A stretch of DNA of 64,000 nt from Labilibacter sediminis. GTDB lineage: Bacteria; Bacteroidota; Bacteroidia; Bacteroidales; Marinilabiliaceae. Of this stretch, positions 7,523 to 17,274 are shown piece after piece. The notes beneath the pieces are model-generated. The model was not told where the DNA came from, did no database searches, and was given only the letters and a program-made list of their open reading frames with translations. The stretch is taken from NCBI RefSeq assembly GCF_005877885.1, contig NZ_VCHY01000008.1, positions 1 to 64,000 of the forward strand. The letters are read 5' to 3'. Each line of letters begins with the position of its first letter. Position 1 is the first letter of the stretch. The position numbers were made by a program, and so were the translations under genes.

Positions 7523-10500
7523 ATGATCAAAAAAAGTTCATCATATAAAACACTCATAACCAACACACCTATCAGCAAAAAGGTACTTTCCGGATTTGTA
7601 CTTTTCTTAATATTACTGGTTGCTGTATCTCTCATTAGCGTTGGTGGATACACGCGCATGAACCAATGGATTCACAGTACTCACGTGGTAAATGATGTTT
7701 TATCGGAAATATATCAGGCTCGTTTGCATCAAAGTAATGTTAATAGCGACATTGACTCCACAGCAAACCAGGACATTGACAGTTTAACCAACAACATCAA
7801 CCAAATTATTATTGAAGCCCAGCAACGAAAATTAAACCCTAAAACAGAGGATTTGCTTTGGGTTATTTCCGAAAGAATTAATGAGTTAAAAGGTAATATT
7901 GGAGTTGCACAAACAATTATTCAGAAAAGAAAAAACAGGCTTACCTCTTTATATCGATCCATAAATAAGATTTCCAATGCCAGTCATTTTAAAAACAAAG
8001 AGATTGACCAGATTAATAAAATTGAACTTTCTCGCTTTCAAAACCTCACAACAAACCTTTTGGTTGATATGAATGAGTTGATACATTATGTACCAACCTA
8101 TACTTCGGATTCAGCCATATCGTACAGAAGCCTTCAACTCGAAAAGGAGGTTAGCAAGGTATTGGATAAAATATACAATTCACAAGATGAGCTTTCGCAC
8201 CCTTTGATTAAGCAAAGAATCTCGGATATAAAAAGCAGTGTTAAGCAATTTGATTTATCCATTGTCCGAATAAGAAGTTTAAATAATGATCTGGAGGAAA
8301 TCAGATCAAAACTTAATCAGGATGCCATTATCATTCAAAAAGCTGCCGAAGAAGCAAATTACTTACAACATCAAAACCTCATAAAATTTGTTTCGCTACG
8401 AACATTGTTTATATATCTTTTTGCCGGATGTGCCATCCTTATTGGAGGATCGTTGCTTTATGTATATACCCGAAAAATAAAAGCCGATGAACACAAACGA
8501 TTTTTAGCTGAAGATGAACTCTTTAAAAACAAATCTCTTCTAGATAATATTATAAACAACAGTAATGCATTAATCTATCTGAAGGATTACAATGGCAGAT
8601 ATACGATGATTAATGAAAACTGGAAGAGTATTACCGGTCTAAAGTCAGCTCAGGTAATCGGCAAAAATGATTTGCAAATATATGATCAGGAGTATGCTCA
8701 TGACTTTATGCGCAACGATCGAAAAGTGATTGAAACCGGATTATCTTTTCAAAAAGAAGAAGTTATTGAAATTGATGGAAAGATGCGCACCTTTCTGTCA
8801 AACAAATTTCCGATAAAAGATGTAGATGATAACCCAATGGCTGTCTGCAGTATTTCCACAGAGATAACACCGCTAAAAGATATGATGAGTGCTCTGGAAC
8901 AGAGTGAAGAAAGCTTCAGAAACTTGATGGCCAATGTTCCGGGTATTGTATTTAAATTTGCAACAGATGATCAGCGATCCACTATTTTCATCAGTGATGG
9001 TATTGAAGCCATTACCGGTAAACCTTCTTCATATTTTTTAAATAAAACAGAAAGCTTTTTCAATGCTGTTCACCCGGATGATAAAGACAAAATCCTGAAA
9101 AGAATCAGAAAATCGGTACTTCATAAATTACCTTACGAAATGGAATACCGTATTTTAGACGATAAAGGAGATATACGATGGCTGCATGAAAAAGGAATGC
9201 CCATGGAGGTCATCGAAAATAATGAAACCGTAATGCAGGGTGTTATTATTGATGTTACCGATCAAAACAAAGCCGTTGCCGAAGTATTACATCGGGATAA
9301 GTTTTTAACAGGAATGTCGGAAGCCGTAAAAGAGCTTATTGTTAAAACAAATGTTGATCAGGCCATTCAAAAAAGCCTTAGAGTTATCGGAGAAAGTGCA
9401 GGATTTGACCATTCATTTGTCTTTAAAAATGATTTTTCAAAATCAGGCATTTTTGTGACATCACAGCTTTATCAATGGCATACTGACAAAATTGAAACAT
9501 CAATCAATCCCGACCTGCAAAACATCAATTATGAAACAATTGGTGCATTTATATATCACACCCTAAATGAGAAAAATGAAATTTTCCTAAGTGCCAATCA
9601 AAATAGATCTCACAAAACACCTCTGGAACTATTAAAACTTCAAAATGCATATTTATTCCCCATCAATGTAAAAGATGAATTTTGGGGGTTCTTAGGTTTT
9701 GGTTTTACAGGCAATCAGAATATTCCATTGTCGAACATAGCACTAATTAAAGCTTATGCTGCAACTGTTGGAATTGCTATTAGTAAACAAAACGACACTG
9801 TATTACTTAGCGAGGCCAAGGAAACTGCCGAAGCTGCAACGCATGCCAAAAGTGACTTCCTTGCACGAATGAGTCATGAGATCAGGACTCCAATGAATGC
9901 CATTTTGGGCTGGAGTCATCTTTCGCTTCAAAAAGATTTTGATGCTATTACGTTAAAAGAATATATTAAAAAGATTGAAGCTTCTTCAAAATCATTACTT
10001 GGCATTATCAATGATATTCTGGATGTTTCTAAAATTGAAGCCGGAAAACTTTCCATTGAAAATATCACTTTTGACTTAGAAAAAGTATTTTCTGAATTAT
10101 CGGCTATGGTAATGCATAAAGCGCATGAGAAAAAGCTTGAAATTGTATTTGCCATTGGCAGAACGGTACCTTTAAACCTGATTGGTGATCCATTACGTTT
10201 AGGCCAAATACTTATCAACCTGGTAAACAATGCCATTAAATTCACTGAAAAAGGCGAAATTGTTATTGAAGTTGATGTAAGGTCTGAATCTAAACAGGAT
10301 ATTGAACTACTTTTTGCCGTTAAAGATACCGGAATCGGACTTACCAGTCAGCAAGCATCAACCTTATTCGAGTCCTTTTCTCAGGCAGACATTTCTACTA
10401 CTCGCAAATATGGTGGCACCGGACTAGGCCTGGCCATATGCAAGTATTTATCTGAGCTCATGGGTGGTGAAATTTGGGTAGAAAGTGAATTCAATGTTGG

Positions 10501-11800
10501 AAGTTCATTTTACTTTACATCAGTTTTTACCAAACAGGAAAAACAAAAGAAAGAAGACCTGATTCCTCCGCAGGAACTCAAAAAGATGAAAATATTGATA
10601 TGTGATGACAACAACCATTCATTAACATATCTGAAAGAAATATTAGAGAGTTTCTCATTTTCTGTTACTGCTGTTTCATCAGGTATGGAAGCCATTAGGG
10701 TTTTTAAAGAAAACCTGAAAGATGATCCTTTTCAGTTTATTTTTATGGACTGGATGATGCCTGAATTAGATGGATTAGAAACCATTGTTAAAATGAATGA
10801 CCTGGCTCATAAGCAAATGCCTAAAACCATTATAGTAACTTCCTTTAGCCAGGAAAAACTTATTATGGAGGCCAATAAAATAAACATTGCCGGTATTGTA
10901 TTAAAACCTTTCTCATACTCAGATATTTTCAATTCCATCTTAAAGGCTATGGGGAAAATGCAAATTAATGCATCCTTGTCTGCTAAAGAATCCGGTTATT
11001 ATTTTAACCAGCTTAGTTCGATTAAAGATTTACATGTGTTGTTGGTTGAAGACAATGAAACCAATCAGCTTATTGGCACTGAATTACTGGAAATGGCCGG
11101 TATAAAAGTTTCGCTCGCCGACAACGGTGAAATTGCTGTTAAAAAGCTGTCTACAAATAATATTTATGATTTAGTATTGATGGATATTCAAATGCCGGTA
11201 ATGGATGGTTATATAGCCACCAAAACCATTAGAACTAATTCCAACCTACAAAGCATACCAATTATAGCCATGACTGCAGATGCCATTGAAGGAACTAAAC
11301 AAAAGTGTTTAAATGCCGGTATGGTAGATATGATTCCAAAACCAATTGACCCGGAATTACTTTATAAGAAAATTATTCGATGGACTAAAAAAGAAGATAT
11401 AAAGGTAGAATCCCTTCAACATGCATCCATAAAAGAAGATAAATTTCCTCCTATTAAAGGTCTTAATATTGAAGAGGGATTAAAACGTTTTGTAAACAGA
11501 AATGATTATTACAAAAGAGTATTACAACGTTTTTATCAAGATCATATAAACTTTAACGAAGATGTTACGCACAGTTTAAAAAACGATAACCACAAAACCA
11601 ATGCCCGTTTATTCCATTCTTTTAAAGGCATAGTGGGCACTATTGCAGCTACAAAACTTTATGAACTGTCTATATTAACTGAAAAAGCATTTATCAATAA
11701 TTCAAACGAATTCCAGGAACTACTTGATGCCTTAAAAACTGAGTTAAGTTCTTTAATGACAGAATTAAAAAAATGCAGTTATTTAGAAATTGATTCCTAA
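7523..11800 (+). CDS. Hybrid sensor histidine kinase (PAS-PAS-GAF-HisKA-HATPase-REC-REC-Hpt)
   Basis: TM1 lies at about 20-42, a helical periplasmic sensor at about 43-290 and TM2 at about 293-315. Two PAS domains follow (about 335-450 with NNSNALIYLKD, and 455-575 with VHPDDKDK), then a GAF-like domain (about 590-740). The HisKA motif SHEIRTPMN has its phospho-acceptor at His785. The ATPase region shows NLVNNAIKFTEKG, DTGIGL and GGTGLGLAICK. Receiver 1 has Asp1076 in MDWMMPELDG and receiver 2 has Asp1221 in MDIQMPVMDG. The C-terminal Hpt motif HSFKGIVGT places its His at 1365. It is a complete His-Asp-Asp-His phosphorelay chain in one protein with no output domain, so a partner regulator must lie elsewhere. 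The signal is unknown. Confidence 0.95.
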   Translation: MIKKSSSYKTLITNTPISKKVLSGFVLFLILLVAVSLISVGGYTRMNQWIHSTHVVNDVLSEIYQARLHQSNVNSDIDSTANQDIDSLTNNINQIIIEAQQRKLNPKTEDLLWVISERINELKGNIGVAQTIIQKRKNRLTSLYRSINKISNASHFKNKEIDQINKIELSRFQNLTTNLLVDMNELIHYVPTYTSDSAISYRSLQLEKEVSKVLDKIYNSQDELSHPLIKQRISDIKSSVKQFDLSIVRIRSLNNDLEEIRSKLNQDAIIIQKAAEEANYLQHQNLIKFVSLRTLFIYLFAGCAILIGGSLLYVYTRKIKADEHKRFLAEDELFKNKSLLDNIINNSNALIYLKDYNGRYTMINENWKSITGLKSAQVIGKNDLQIYDQEYAHDFMRNDRKVIETGLSFQKEEVIEIDGKMRTFLSNKFPIKDVDDNPMAVCSISTEITPLKDMMSALEQSEESFRNLMANVPGIVFKFATDDQRSTIFISDGIEAITGKPSSYFLNKTESFFNAVHPDDKDKILKRIRKSVLHKLPYEMEYRILDDKGDIRWLHEKGMPMEVIENNETVMQGVIIDVTDQNKAVAEVLHRDKFLTGMSEAVKELIVKTNVDQAIQKSLRVIGESAGFDHSFVFKNDFSKSGIFVTSQLYQWHTDKIETSINPDLQNINYETIGAFIYHTLNEKNEIFLSANQNRSHKTPLELLKLQNAYLFPINVKDEFWGFLGFGFTGNQNIPLSNIALIKAYAATVGIAISKQNDTVLLSEAKETAEAATHAKSDFLARMSHEIRTPMNAILGWSHLSLQKDFDAITLKEYIKKIEASSKSLLGIINDILDVSKIEAGKLSIENITFDLEKVFSELSAMVMHKAHEKKLEIVFAIGRTVPLNLIGDPLRLGQILINLVNNAIKFTEKGEIVIEVDVRSESKQDIELLFAVKDTGIGLTSQQASTLFESFSQADISTTRKYGGTGLGLAICKYLSELMGGEIWVESEFNVGSSFYFTSVFTKQEKQKKEDLIPPQELKKMKILICDDNNHSLTYLKEILESFSFSVTAVSSGMEAIRVFKENLKDDPFQFIFMDWMMPELDGLETIVKMNDLAHKQMPKTIIVTSFSQEKLIMEANKINIAGIVLKPFSYSDIFNSILKAMGKMQINASLSAKESGYYFNQLSSIKDLHVLLVEDNETNQLIGTELLEMAGIKVSLADNGEIAVKKLSTNNIYDLVLMDIQMPVMDGYIATKTIRTNSNLQSIPIIAMTADAIEGTKQKCLNAGMVDMIPKPIDPELLYKKIIRWTKKEDIKVESLQHASIKEDKFPPIKGLNIEEGLKRFVNRNDYYKRVLQRFYQDHINFNEDVTHSLKNDNHKTNARLFHSFKGIVGTIAATKLYELSILTEKAFINNSNEFQELLDALKTELSSLMTELKKCSYLEIDS

Positions 11801-11859
11801 TTATTGTAACCTTACATTAAAAAAAACGAACAAATAGAAGTACCTAGGCTCATTATCAA

Positions 11860-13428
11860 ATGAAATACATTTCTATTGTTATACTTTTTATTTCAATAAA
11901 CTCATGCGTATTTTTTGAAACTTCAAAAATACCATCGGTTCCTTTATTGTATTTAAACTTTAACGGAGATGCTAAAACTTCGGGTATTGAGTCTTTTAAA
12001 ACCTATGGAAACCAAAAACTTTCATACGCTGCCGGCATTAAAGATTCCTGCTTAAATTTATCTATTGAATCCTTTCACCGAAAACCGGTGATTTTAAAAA
12101 CCAAAGGAGAATTTATTCTCAACCAGCAAAACTACTTCTCGGTTATGGTTTGGATTAAGATGCAGGCAGATGACCTTGAAGAATATGGCATAATAGGGAA
12201 CAAAAGCATTGGTGACAACACAGAAAAAGGTTGGGTTATTTCCACCACCTCTAAAGGCTCCTGGAAATTTGAAATTTCCGATGGTTTCAATCAATGGTTT
12301 TATAAAGCAACACCTTCACAACAAAAGATAAACGATGGCCAATGGCATCAAATAGGTTTTATGGTAGACAAAAACAAACAAGTTGCCCGCACCTTTTTTG
12401 ATGGATGTTTGTCAAGCGTGTTAAGTTTAGATAACATCAATAATCTTGAAGGAGATTATAATTTACATATCGGATGTAATCCTGGTTCTGTAGATTATTC
12501 AAAAGATACCTTTAACGGACTAATTGATGAAGTAGGTATATGGTCGCAACAACTAAATGATGATCACTTTAAACATGCCTTTCAGCACATAAAACAAGAA
12601 AGAGTAAGTTCAAAACCTACCGCCAAAGAAACTATTAAGGTAATGACATGGAATATCTGGAATGGCGGAATGCAACATGGAAAAATTGCAGGCTTAGAGC
12701 AAATTATAAAAATCATAAAAGAAAACGAAGCTGAAATCATTGCTTTGCAGGAAGAATTTGGTTCAGGTGAATATATTGCCGATAAGCTGGGTTACTACTT
12801 TTTCAGGAGAAGCCCAAACTTATGCGTCATCAGCCGATATCCACTGGGTAACATATATAATGTATATCGCCCCTTAAATTCAGGAGGTATTGAGGTCATA
12901 TTAAACAAGGATCATCACATCACTATTTTTCCTACATGGTTAAGCTACAAACCTAACATCCAGGGGTTATTAATGAACTCCAATGCAAGTACCGATACTA
13001 TCATCGACATAGAAAAAGACACACGCGGAAACGAAGCTACTTTTATTTTGAGCGAGCTGAAACAATTTAATAGCGAGTTAAATAAAAGCTCTGTCATAAT
13101 TGCGGGAGACTTTAACAGTGGTTCTCACCTCGATTGGACAGAGATTAACAAGACCTCGCATAAAGGACATGTAATCCCTTTTCCGGCTACTAAAAAAATG
13201 CTCGATCAAAACTTTAAAGACGCTTATCGCGAGATTTGGCCTAACGAAGTTTCCCACCCGGGCTATACCTTTTCGTCAGTATTTAAAGACGGTTATAAAG
13301 ATCGAATTGATTTTGTTTTTTATAAAGGTGAAAGACTTAAGGCCATTGATGCTGTAGTTATTGATTCTGCTTCTTCTTTTTTTCCTTCCGACCACGCTGC
13401 GGTTCTTGTCACTTTTCAACAAGAATAA
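11860..13428 (+). CDS. LamG + endonuclease/exonuclease/phosphatase (EEP) fold lipoprotein
   Basis: The lipobox SINSC gives Cys16. A LamG/concanavalin-like domain covers about 30-245 (FSVMVWIKM, DGQWHQIGFMVD, FNGLIDEVGIW). An EEP domain covers about 258-522: MTWNIWNGG near 261, ALQEEFG (metal-binding Glu), IIAGDFNSG near 417, DRIDFVFY and SDHAAVLVTF near 511. EEP enzymes cleave phosphodiesters in DNA, RNA, phospholipids or inositol phosphates; as a surface lipoprotein this one probably acts on an extracellular substrate and uses LamG for binding. It lies 59 bp after the hybrid kinase on the same strand and may be co-expressed. Confidence 0.88.
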   Translation: MKYISIVILFISINSCVFFETSKIPSVPLLYLNFNGDAKTSGIESFKTYGNQKLSYAAGIKDSCLNLSIESFHRKPVILKTKGEFILNQQNYFSVMVWIKMQADDLEEYGIIGNKSIGDNTEKGWVISTTSKGSWKFEISDGFNQWFYKATPSQQKINDGQWHQIGFMVDKNKQVARTFFDGCLSSVLSLDNINNLEGDYNLHIGCNPGSVDYSKDTFNGLIDEVGIWSQQLNDDHFKHAFQHIKQERVSSKPTAKETIKVMTWNIWNGGMQHGKIAGLEQIIKIIKENEAEIIALQEEFGSGEYIADKLGYYFFRRSPNLCVISRYPLGNIYNVYRPLNSGGIEVILNKDHHITIFPTWLSYKPNIQGLLMNSNASTDTIIDIEKDTRGNEATFILSELKQFNSELNKSSVIIAGDFNSGSHLDWTEINKTSHKGHVIPFPATKKMLDQNFKDAYREIWPNEVSHPGYTFSSVFKDGYKDRIDFVFYKGERLKAIDAVVIDSASSFFPSDHAAVLVTFQQE

Positions 13429-13516
13429 TTCGTACATTTAATACAGTAAAAAAAAGCAAACTTTGAGTAAGGGTATTTTACCTTTTGCATTGTCATAAGT
13501 ATAAACGTACAATTTA

Positions 13517-14086
13517 ATGTTTCGCAACATCAAACATAATATGGACGAAAACCTGATTTTCAACAAAATACAGAATGGCGACCGTGATGCTTTTGAACAC
13601 TTGTTCAAAACAAACTATGTTCATTTAGTGGCTTTTGCCAACACTTTTATGCACGACATAGACATTGCAGAAAGTTTGGTGCAAAATGTTTTTGTGAAAC
13701 TATGGGATAAGAGAAAACAGTATCAAATTAGCTCTTTAAAAGGGTATATGATGGTAGCAGTAAGAAATAGTTGTCAGAATGAAATTAAACGACAAAAGCA
13801 TGAAAAAGTATTTAAACAAAATATTGATAGAGAAAGCATTATTGAACATGTAAACTATTCGGATAGCAGAGTAATGGAAAAAATTACAGAAGCCATTAAT
13901 CAATTACCCGAACAGCGAAAAAGAATTTTTAAACTCAACAGGCTTGAAGGATTAAAGTATAGAGAGATTGCAGAAAGGTTAAACATTTCTCCTAAAACAG
14001 TTGAAGCTCAAATGGGCAAAGCATTAAAGTTTTTAAGAGAAAACCTTTTGGAGTTAAAAAAGCAGGTATATAACATCTTGTTATAA
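13517..14086 (+). CDS. RNA polymerase ECF sigma factor (FecI-like)
   Basis: Sigma-70 region 2 covers about 25-90 (DAFEHLFKTNY, VQNVFVKLWDKR, SLKGYMMVAVRN). Region 4 covers about 125-175 (LPEQRKRIFKLNRLEGLKYREIAERLNIS, then PKTVEAQMGKAL, the helix-turn-helix). The family recruits RNA polymerase to promoters controlled by a membrane anti-sigma factor. The ATG at 13541 (MDENLIF) is an equally plausible start. It is 21 bp upstream of fecR and clearly in one operon with it. Confidence 0.93.
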   Translation: MFRNIKHNMDENLIFNKIQNGDRDAFEHLFKTNYVHLVAFANTFMHDIDIAESLVQNVFVKLWDKRKQYQISSLKGYMMVAVRNSCQNEIKRQKHEKVFKQNIDRESIIEHVNYSDSRVMEKITEAINQLPEQRKRIFKLNRLEGLKYREIAERLNISPKTVEAQMGKALKFLRENLLELKKQVYNILL

Positions 14087-14107
14087 ACGAACAGAATAAC
14101 TGGAAAG

Positions 14108-15070
14108 ATGAAAAATAAAGAAACTATAAATTGGAATTTAGCCGGAAGAATTCTTTCAGGAGAAGCATTGGAAAGCGAAATCAAGGCGTTTAACCATTGG
14201 TTGGCTGATTCTGAAAATAAAAAAGAATGGGATGATATCACCCAAAAACTAGAACATGCAGATCATGCCCTAGTTGCTGAAAAAATAGACCTTGAAGCTG
14301 CATGGCAAAAAGTTAAAAATCAAACATCCGTTAAAAGTTTAAAACCATTTTATGCCCGTTATAGCTACGTGGCTGTTGCTGCATCTATCCTGATTGCCAT
14401 CTTCGTTTTTTTCAACCAAAAAAATAATTTCTTTGGTCATGAACAGTTTATTACTGCAGAAGCTTTAAACGCTATTGAAAAAGTTGAACTTAACGATGGA
14501 TCAACAATTGATGTAAACAGAAACAGCTCTGTGCAGTTTCCTCAAAAATTTGCGAGAAACAACAGAAGCGTTACCTTAAACGGAGAGGCTTTCTTTGACA
14601 TAGCTGCAGATAAAACCAGACCTTTTATTATTGAAGCAGGGCTTATTCAGGTTAAAGTAGTAGGTACTTCATTTAACATTAAAGCTTACCCAAATTCTGA
14701 ACTAAGTGAAGTAGTTGTTAATAGCGGAATTGTTGAAGTATCCTCTTTAAAAGATGTCAGAAATAAGATTATTCTTAAAGCTGGCGACCGAGCAATATAC
14801 AACTCAAACAACAATACATTAACTAAACATGTAAACACAAATGTTAATTATCTGGCCTGGAAAACCCAGGAATTGGCTTTTAAAAATGAAAAACTAACAG
14901 ATGCAATTGCATTAATTGAACATGTGTACAACGTAAACATTGAGGTACCGGAAAATTTTGCAATGGATTCTGCTATGATTACTGCCACTTTCGATAAAAA
15001 TACCATCGATTTTATTATTGATGTAATTAATAAAACACATGGTATTGAGCTAAGATACAAACTCAACTAA
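14108..15070 (+). CDS. FecR family anti-sigma factor
   Basis: Residues 1-80 are the cytoplasmic sigma-binding region. A single TM lies at about 84-101 (YSYVAVAASILIAIFVFF). The periplasmic FecR domain (about 110-220) has VELNDGSTIDVNRNSSVQFP, NGEAFFDIA and VKVVGTSFNIKAY. A C-terminal DUF4974-like domain (about 250-320) follows: LAFKNEKLTDAIALIE, then ITATFDKNTIDFIIDVI. In this system the anti-sigma reads the plug of a TonB-dependent transducer; here no such receptor lies next door. Confidence 0.93.
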   Translation: MKNKETINWNLAGRILSGEALESEIKAFNHWLADSENKKEWDDITQKLEHADHALVAEKIDLEAAWQKVKNQTSVKSLKPFYARYSYVAVAASILIAIFVFFNQKNNFFGHEQFITAEALNAIEKVELNDGSTIDVNRNSSVQFPQKFARNNRSVTLNGEAFFDIAADKTRPFIIEAGLIQVKVVGTSFNIKAYPNSELSEVVVNSGIVEVSSLKDVRNKIILKAGDRAIYNSNNNTLTKHVNTNVNYLAWKTQELAFKNEKLTDAIALIEHVYNVNIEVPENFAMDSAMITATFDKNTIDFIIDVINKTHGIELRYKLN

Positions 15071-15105
15071 AAATTATTTAAAGCCCTATATTTAATATGG
15101 TATAC

Positions 15106-15150
15106 AATAAACAGCCTGGGTTCTGAATTTAAATCGAACTCAGGTTTATT
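15106..15150 (+). terminator. Hairpin between fecR and the STN gene
   Basis: AATAAACAGCCTGGGTTC pairs with GAACTCAGGTTTATT across a 12-nt loop (one mismatch in the GC core), then an AT-rich tract. It probably terminates or attenuates the sigma/anti-sigma transcript before the STN gene starts at 15198. Confidence 0.6.
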
Positions 15151-15197
15151 AATTAAATCATTTTATTAATTAAATTTAGTCCAACAAAAATGACTAA

Positions 15198-16721
15198 ATG
15201 AGAAAACATAAACCCCTACTCTCCCTATTTATATTACTAATCCTTTTTATTAATGGATGGTCACAAAATGAGCCTGTTCCAAATGTTCTTTCTCAAAAAA
15301 TAAGTGTCAGGTATCCCCACATTAAAATTGATTCTTTTTTAGATTCCTTACATCACGAATTTGGATTTGATTTTTCATACGACCCTTCAGGCTTTAACAA
15401 AGACTCAATTATTCAAGCCACCTACTCCAATCAATCACTTGAATATATACTCAACGAAATATTTAGCAACTACAATCCTGTTTTTCAAGCCATTCAACAA
15501 CAGGTTATTATTTCATTTAAGCACCGAAAAACCATTGTAGAAGACTACATCACACTTTCCGGAACAATTACATCTGCTGAAAACGACAAAACACTACCAT
15601 TGGTGAATATATCAATTAAAGGGTTGCCGTTGGGAACTACCAGTAACATGGAAGGTAGGTTTAGCTTTTTAATTCCTAAAAAATATTTAGGTAAACAAGT
15701 GTATTTTTCATCGCTGGGCTATCAGTCTAAATTTATTCCCGTTCCTGAAGCAGATAGCAGCCTACACATCAGACTAGAGGAAGAAACCATACGCCTTAAA
15801 GAAATTGAGGTAAAATACATGAAAGCTACGGATATCATCATGCAAACCATAGCAAACATAGAGCAAAACTACTCAACACATCCCCTATTACTTACTGCAT
15901 TTTTCAGAGAATCCATTAAACAGGATGGTGCATACATTGAAGTTTCTGAAGCCATATTGGATATTTATAAAAGTTCATATCAGCTAACTGATGATATTGA
16001 AAAAGTAAAATTCATTAAAGGCCGAAAAATGGTTGAAGACAAGGATATTGCAGTAGCCCGGTTAAAATTAGCCGGCGGACCATCTCTTTTTTCTGCCATT
16101 GATGTCACTAAACATAGGGATTTTCTCAATCCAAAGCTCTTTTTTTATCACTATAAGGGTAAAGAAATTGAATTTGACAGGGTGGTTTACAAAGTTGGCT
16201 TTAAACCCATAATTGAATCTGAAGACATTAATTACGAAGGTGAACTAAAAATAGACATTGAATCATTTGCGCTGATAAGTGCAAGTTTTAGCATGACAAA
16301 GAAAACACTTCGTAATAGTAGTAAGTACCTTATCCGTAAAAATGCAAAAAAAGTTAAGTCCATTCCCATATACACTCAGTATTACGTCGACTACAGGCCT
16401 TACAAAGATAAATGGATACTAAACAATGTAAGAGGTGAAATAAAAATTAAAATGTTGGATAAACGAAATAAAACGAAATCAATATATAGTGCCACTGCCG
16501 AAATGCTGATTACAGATGCCATCAATGGGAAGGGACAAAAAATCAGATACTCTGAAGCTTATAAGCAAAACTATATTTTAGCAGATCATATAACTAACTA
16601 TGATCCAGATTTTTGGAAGAACTACAATGTAATTAGACCTGAAGAAGAGCTTGAAAAAGTATTTAAATCAAAAGCTATTGAAATAAACGTTGTACCACAA
16701 ATAAAAAACACCAGGCCTTAA
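15198..16721 (+). CDS. STN + CarboxypepD_reg-like domain protein without TonB barrel
   Basis: A signal peptide (about 1-22) is followed by an STN domain (about 33-100, KIDSFLDSLHHEFGFDFSYD; secretin/TonB short N-terminus, the part that contacts FecR). Next is a carboxypeptidase-regulatory-like beta-sandwich (about 118-195: LSGTITSAENDKTLPLVNIS, GRFSFLIP). The remaining ~310 residues have the strand-rich pattern of the non-receptor proteins that usually follow this domain (LTAFFRESIKQDG, YYVDYRPYKDKWIL). At 507 residues it is too short for a TonB-dependent receptor. The stop codon sits in the loop of a perfect terminator hairpin. It may be the sensory partner of the adjacent FecI/FecR pair. 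Confidence 0.82.
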   Translation: MRKHKPLLSLFILLILFINGWSQNEPVPNVLSQKISVRYPHIKIDSFLDSLHHEFGFDFSYDPSGFNKDSIIQATYSNQSLEYILNEIFSNYNPVFQAIQQQVIISFKHRKTIVEDYITLSGTITSAENDKTLPLVNISIKGLPLGTTSNMEGRFSFLIPKKYLGKQVYFSSLGYQSKFIPVPEADSSLHIRLEEETIRLKEIEVKYMKATDIIMQTIANIEQNYSTHPLLLTAFFRESIKQDGAYIEVSEAILDIYKSSYQLTDDIEKVKFIKGRKMVEDKDIAVARLKLAGGPSLFSAIDVTKHRDFLNPKLFFYHYKGKEIEFDRVVYKVGFKPIIESEDINYEGELKIDIESFALISASFSMTKKTLRNSSKYLIRKNAKKVKSIPIYTQYYVDYRPYKDKWILNNVRGEIKIKMLDKRNKTKSIYSATAEMLITDAINGKGQKIRYSEAYKQNYILADHITNYDPDFWKNYNVIRPEEELEKVFKSKAIEINVVPQIKNTRP

Positions 16722-16733
16722 CCTGGTGTTTTT
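16704..16733. terminator. Bidirectional terminator after the STN gene
   Basis: AAAAACACCAGG and CCTGGTGTTTTT form a perfect 12-bp stem around CCTTAA, which contains the TAA stop of the STN gene. The symmetrical A/T tracts also suit the converging carrier-protein gene. Confidence 0.85.
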
Positions 16734-16761
16734 GTTATTTATAATCTGACATTGAAATGTA

Positions 16762-17001
16762 TTAGGCGCAATGTTTTTGAAGGTATTCAATGGTTGAACC
16801 CACTGAATTTAATTTTCCTAATTCCGTATTATTAATCTCAACCTGAAATTTAGTTTCCAATAAAAACAAAAAACATGTAAGATCAATTTCGTCCATTAGC
16901 AATTCTTCTTTTAATGTAGCATTTTCCACAATCTTTTCCCTCGGCACCCCAGTCCTTCTAAGAACTTTATACAAGTCTCTTCTAATAGTTTCTTGCTTCA
17001 T
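16762..17001 (-). CDS. Acyl-carrier-protein-like small protein lacking the phosphopantetheine serine
   Basis: Its 79 residues match the four-helix carrier-protein pattern: an N-terminal helix with VLRRTGVP, ATLKEELLMDEIDLTCFLFLLE-like helix II and a final STIEYLQKH helix. Where ACPs have Asp-Ser-Leu (attachment of 4'-phosphopantetheine), this protein has Asp37-Glu38-Ile39. It probably cannot be pantetheinylated and may be a structural or regulatory relative. No fatty-acid or polyketide genes are nearby. It converges on the STN gene. Family placement is by pattern only. Confidence 0.6.
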   Translation of the reverse strand: MKQETIRRDLYKVLRRTGVPREKIVENATLKEELLMDEIDLTCFLFLLETKFQVEINNTELGKLNSVGSTIEYLQKHCA

Positions 17002-17235
17002 AACTGTATAATTTAAATTCTTTTTCTGCTAATTTATATATGTGACAAGCCAACTTATTACTACACGTATAAAAAAATGAATTTTTATTAAAAAAATTCG
17101 AAAAACTTAAATCCAGGCACTAAAACAACTCTCTACACACCTCAATTATATAACACTTAACGCTCTATTACCCCGGAACATTTTTTTCAATAAAAAGAAA
17201 AAGTCATTGATCAGATGTATTTCCATCAACACTAT

Positions 17236-17243
17236 TATCTTTG
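17236..17243 (+). promoter_or_regulatory. -7 box upstream of the DUF4494 gene
   Basis: TATCTTTG fits TAnnTTTG exactly, 31 bp before the ATG at 17275. No convincing -33 TTG at the usual spacing. Confidence 0.45.
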
Positions 17244-17274
17244 TTTCCGCAAAAAATCTTAAAACTTAGATAAT

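Noticed and set aside
15198-16721. TonB-dependent receptor call for the STN gene
   Set aside because: It is only 507 residues, with no plug domain or C-terminal barrel.
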